Below are positions 61,159 to 64,000 of a stretch of 64,000 bases of DNA, in pieces. The notes under the pieces were generated by a model. The model was not told the origin of the DNA, made no database searches, and worked only from the letters and a program-made list of their open reading frames with translations. Origin of the DNA: Marinobacter azerbaijanicus (GTDB taxonomy: Bacteria > Pseudomonadota > Gammaproteobacteria > Pseudomonadales > Oleiphilaceae); the NCBI RefSeq assembly GCF_030250645.1, contig NZ_JASSVS010000015.1, forward strand, positions 42,945-106,944. Direction: 5' to 3'. The translations under genes and the position numbers were made by a program. The stretch's first letter is position 1, and each line of letters opens with the position of its first letter.

Positions 61159-62502
61159 ATGCCCCGTCCCGAATTCCTCACTGGCGGAGAGCCAGCACGC
61201 CTTATCCCGATAACCGCAGACAGCGCCAGGGAACAAAAATCCGTCTCCGTCATACTCGCAGGCCTGCGCTCTGTGCTTGAACTGCGCCAGTCCCTACTGA
61301 AATCCCTGGGGGTACGTGTCGGGACCAGTGCCACCCTTGAGGCATGGATAGAGCCGGTATTCCTGAATGAGGACAAGAAAGCTGTCAAAAACAAAGACCG
61401 ACCAGACGGCCTCCTGATTCTTCGCACCGGCAGACGTGAATGGCGGGCACTGATTGAAGCAAAGGTCGGCAACGAAACCATTGGTGAGGACCAGGTATCG
61501 TGCTACCTCCAGCAGGCAAAGAACCACAAACTGGATGCCGTGATCACCATCACCAACCAGTTTGCAGCACGGCCGACTCACCACCCCGTAAAACTCCCGA
61601 AGAACGCCACCAAGTCCGTAGACCTTTTTCACTGGTCGTGGGCCTTCATCCGAACCCAGTGCCAGCTTCTGCTCAAGAACGACGGTGTTGAAGACGAGGA
61701 CCAGGTATTCATTCTCAGCGAAATACTGCGATACCTTGAAAGCGACCGCTCCGGCATCAGTCATTTCGACCAGATGAATGCCGAGTGGAAAGACGTAGTC
61801 AACAAAGTGAAGAGCAACGCCCCACTCGCCAAAACCAGCGATGAAGTCCAGAATACCATCGCCGCCTGGCATCAGGAGCAACGGGACCTTTGCCTGATCA
61901 TGTCCCGCCTTACCGGCAGCGACGTTTCCCTGAAACTGAAAAACGACCACCGTCTGGACCCTGCCAAGCGCCTTAAGGACGATGCCGATGCCTTCTGCAA
62001 AACACCGACACTGAATTGCGCACTCCACATCATCAACGCGGCGGCGGACCTGGAAGTAACGGCAGACCTCCAGCGGCGAATGATTTACTGCTCAATGCGC
62101 CTTACGGCACCGAAAGACAAGCAAAGCACCAAGGCCCGGGTTAACTGGCTCCTGCGCCAACTAAAGAAGACCGCACCCGCCGGGTTCTTTATTCGCGCCA
62201 CACGGCCCGGCAAGGCAGAAACGACTTACCAGGCACTGAAAGACTTGCGGGATTCACCGGACTTGCTGGAATCGGATACGTCCAACACTGCTGTCACGAC
62301 GCTGGAAGTTGTCTACGAGGTAGATCTTGCCGGTAAGTTCAGTGGGCGGAAGGTTTTTGTGGAGGAGTTGGAGAAAGCGGTGCCGCATTTTTATCAGGAG
62401 GCGGGACAATTGCTAAAGGCCTGGGCACCACCACCGCCTAGAATCTCTAAGGTTGAAAGTGCCCCAGCAGCTACAGGTGAGGAAGCAATTCTGGAGAAAT
62501 AG
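61159..62502 (+). CDS. Putative PD-(D/E)XK nuclease-like protein
   Basis: 447 residues, ribosome site AAGGAGCGTCCCGCC. At about residues 82-105 the pattern RPDGLL...WRALIEAKVG gives the Asp and ExK of a PD-(D/E)XK site, followed by QVSCYLQQAKNHKLDAVITIT. The C-terminal two-thirds is unrecognised and has a charged helical middle. Proteins of this kind are found beside defence genes; next is Kiwa. The last codons (EK, TAG) come from the REP at 62,493. Function inferred. Confidence 0.7.
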   Translation: MPRPEFLTGGEPARLIPITADSAREQKSVSVILAGLRSVLELRQSLLKSLGVRVGTSATLEAWIEPVFLNEDKKAVKNKDRPDGLLILRTGRREWRALIEAKVGNETIGEDQVSCYLQQAKNHKLDAVITITNQFAARPTHHPVKLPKNATKSVDLFHWSWAFIRTQCQLLLKNDGVEDEDQVFILSEILRYLESDRSGISHFDQMNAEWKDVVNKVKSNAPLAKTSDEVQNTIAAWHQEQRDLCLIMSRLTGSDVSLKLKNDHRLDPAKRLKDDADAFCKTPTLNCALHIINAAADLEVTADLQRRMIYCSMRLTAPKDKQSTKARVNWLLRQLKKTAPAGFFIRATRPGKAETTYQALKDLRDSPDLLESDTSNTAVTTLEVVYEVDLAGKFSGRKVFVEELEKAVPHFYQEAGQLLKAWAPPPPRISKVESAPAATGEEAILEK

Positions 62503-62519
62503 TTCTGTTTCGGTTTTCC
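62493..62519 (-). repeat. REP-like element supplying a stop codon
   Basis: GGAGAAATAGTTCTGTTTCG then GTTTTCC; its TAG at 62,500-62,502 ends the PD-(D/E)XK-like gene. Confidence 0.65.
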
Positions 62520-62685
62520 TTTTCCGGTTTCAAAGTAACCTCGATCGGGAAAAGAGCGATGGGCAGGAGGTATCACGACAAGGGGGGGTTGAAGAAGGTG
62601 AGCTGACGCGCGGTAACAACGTTAAGGTCTGCGCTTGATAAAGTAGATTCCGGGTATTCTTACCTAGGCGGACATGAAGAAAGTA

Positions 62686-62710
62686 CGCCTGTCCCGACTT
62701 TCAAAAAATA
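62686..62710 (-). repeat. Degenerate REP-like element
   Basis: CGCCTGTCCCGACTTTCAAA then AAATA. It ends 32 bases before kwaA. Weak but in a position like others. Confidence 0.4.
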
Positions 62711-62741
62711 GGCCACTAGAAATAAAAAGGCTATTAAAAAG

Positions 62742-63326
62742 ATGAAGCTTAAACAGAATATTGAGAAATTTGAGCTTTACATACTTTCTCTTTGGTTGCT
62801 TTTCGTACTAATAACTATACTAACTATAAACATCCCGATCTGCTTTGGAGAGAAGTGTAGTTTCATTGGGTGGAGTGATTTAATCAGAAAAAACATAGCA
62901 CCAACGATTTGCATTTCGCTGATAATAACAGGAATATTTCTGTTTATTAGATTCAACTACCGAGTGTCAGGAAGCAAAACACTTCCTATGAGAATAGTTG
63001 AAATAGAAGATACAAACTACGAACACCTCACTTTCCTTGCAACATACATAATACCACTTATCTCTATTGACCTATCTGACTCACGGTATCTTTTGGTACT
63101 GACGATTGTTCTCATCACTATCGGGATAATATACGTAAAAACGGACAAATTTTATGCAAACCCTACTCTTGCAATACTAGGATACAGATTATACAAAGTA
63201 ACTCTAAAAACACGAACAGACACAAGGAAAGACGTAATAGTTATCACTAGGGATCGACTTTCGAATTCGGATAAAATAAGGACAATCGACCTTGACGAAA
63301 AGGTGTGCTTCGGGAGAGTAGTATAA
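62742..63326 (+). CDS. kwaA: Kiwa anti-phage protein KwaA
   Basis: 194 residues, four membrane helices. I recognise NIPICFGEKC and YEHLTFLATYIIPLI and YANPTLAILGY from KwaA. In the described Kiwa system the membrane protein KwaA works with KwaB to sense phage infection and block phage DNA functions. The gene is clearly more AT-rich than its neighbours, a sign of transfer. Stop overlaps the kwaB ATG (TAATG). Confidence 0.85.
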   Translation: MKLKQNIEKFELYILSLWLLFVLITILTINIPICFGEKCSFIGWSDLIRKNIAPTICISLIITGIFLFIRFNYRVSGSKTLPMRIVEIEDTNYEHLTFLATYIIPLISIDLSDSRYLLVLTIVLITIGIIYVKTDKFYANPTLAILGYRLYKVTLKTRTDTRKDVIVITRDRLSNSDKIRTIDLDEKVCFGRVV

Positions 63327-63961
63327 TGACGATAGAAAATCTAAAATCAAGAGTTTCAGAAATAATAAGCAGAGATGATTGTTCAGCTGAGTTTTTCTTT
63401 CTGATCGATAATAATGATGGAATGAACGTTAAGTCTGTAGAAATAGTCGACGGGGACCACATGGAACTCGAAGCGCTTTTTATGGCTTCAGTGAGTGATT
63501 CAATCCTCTTGGATGATAACCTGTCACTAATTGAACTTTCAAGCGCAGACGATAGGCGTGATGCACTTTATAGGTATGATCTTGAGGAAATACCTTCACA
63601 ACTTGAATATTTAAAAGAAATCATAGAGAACGAATCGTTCGAAACTTTTGATTTTACTAAAGACAGCCTATCCCATCTTGAAGGGATCCTCATACTTCTT
63701 GGCAACGAAGAAAGTCAAATTGCCATATACAAGCATCAATACCCCATTAGCTTGATGAAAAAAGATAGTGGGGTTTTTAACCTAATGAAGCCAAATGGCG
63801 GCAGCCGATTTAAAAAATTGGATGTAGATATACTAAAAATAAATAAAAAGTTTGAGTTTTTCAAAGTAGATGGGCAATACTATATTCTTGACATAAAAGC
63901 GCTTGAACGTTTCTTTGGCTTCCTGCATATTCCGGCGAACGTGAACGCCCATTCTGGCTGA
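63326..63961 (+). CDS. kwaB: KwaB (DUF4868), C-terminally truncated
   Basis: 211 residues from ATG 63,326. ALYRYDLEEIPSQLEYL, SLSHLEGILILLG and IAIYKHQYPISL match the DUF4868 region of KwaB. Full-length KwaB is around 300 residues or more; here the frame ends in FFGFLHIPANVNAHSG, whose last residues come from an IS-like repeat. So about a third is missing. The gene is AT-rich like kwaA. If no intact copy exists elsewhere, the system is probably dead. Confidence 0.78.
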   Translation: MTIENLKSRVSEIISRDDCSAEFFFLIDNNDGMNVKSVEIVDGDHMELEALFMASVSDSILLDDNLSLIELSSADDRRDALYRYDLEEIPSQLEYLKEIIENESFETFDFTKDSLSHLEGILILLGNEESQIAIYKHQYPISLMKKDSGVFNLMKPNGGSRFKKLDVDILKINKKFEFFKVDGQYYILDIKALERFFGFLHIPANVNAHSG

Positions 63962-63972
63962 ACGTGAACACC
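63934..63972. mobile_element. Probable end of an IS21-like element
   Basis: GGCGAACGTGAACGCC and GGCTGAACGTGAACACC are imperfect direct repeats; repeated GAACGTGAAC-type terminal motifs are characteristic of IS21-family ends as I recall them. They begin where kwaB similarity stops. The element's body would lie beyond 64,000. Bases 63,973-64,000 show nothing else. Confidence 0.5.
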
Positions 63973-64000
63973 TTTTTTCTTAACGCATCACCCACCGGAG

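Overview
The window looks like chromosomal sequence of a marine gammaproteobacterium, most likely Marinobacter or a close relative. This rests on gene content, moderately high GC and the style of the REP/RAYT repeats; there is no rRNA to confirm it. About 75 protein genes and one tRNA (Gly, anticodon CCC) can be supported. There is no CRISPR array, no replication origin and no complete classical insertion sequence.

Left part (1-31.4 kb): mostly ordinary housekeeping and metabolic genes. It holds an M15 peptidoglycan peptidase, a three-gene operon with two GxSxG hydrolases, HAD phosphatases, an FAD oxidoreductase, a voltage-gated-type K+ channel, a TetR-controlled operon (hydroxylaminobenzene-mutase-like), an XRE regulator with a divergent membrane protein, a DEAD/DEAH-type helicase, gamma-glutamyltransferase, a PAS-GGDEF cyclase, an enolase-superfamily enzyme, a P2-type ATPase, threonine aldolase and RlmF. 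Middle (31.5-47.4 kb): a PEP-CTERM protein, an OsmC/GlxA-type divergent pair, a fatty-acid desaturase, M23, CPBP and M14 peptidase-type proteins, then MOSC, metallophosphoesterase and tautomerase genes. Right part (47.4-64 kb): an accessory region with a PAAR effector/immunity-type operon, two copies of a HigBA-like toxin-antitoxin locus (one with the toxin deleted), two RAYT (Y1 transposase) loci, an orphan ParD, an LRAT/XRE pair, a PD-(D/E)XK-like protein, and finally an AT-rich Kiwa anti-phage pair. kwaB is cut short next to sequence resembling an IS21-type end.

Two genome-scale patterns stand out. First, a roughly 24-bp REP-like element (core GAAAACCGGGACAGATCTATT, often as its reverse complement) occurs about 20 times, mostly right of 42 kb. 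It flanks both RAYT genes in inverted orientation and repeatedly sits exactly where a gene is broken. Second, many intergenic gaps contain short diverged shards of genes that exist intact elsewhere in this window (MOSC, metallophosphoesterase, M14 peptidase, DUF3010, tautomerase, FKBP, ParD, HigA-like). Some are stitched together at short shared sequences, most clearly at 42,717-43,060 where parts of three genes are fused. These shards, together with RAYT/REP activity, are the most unusual content of the window.
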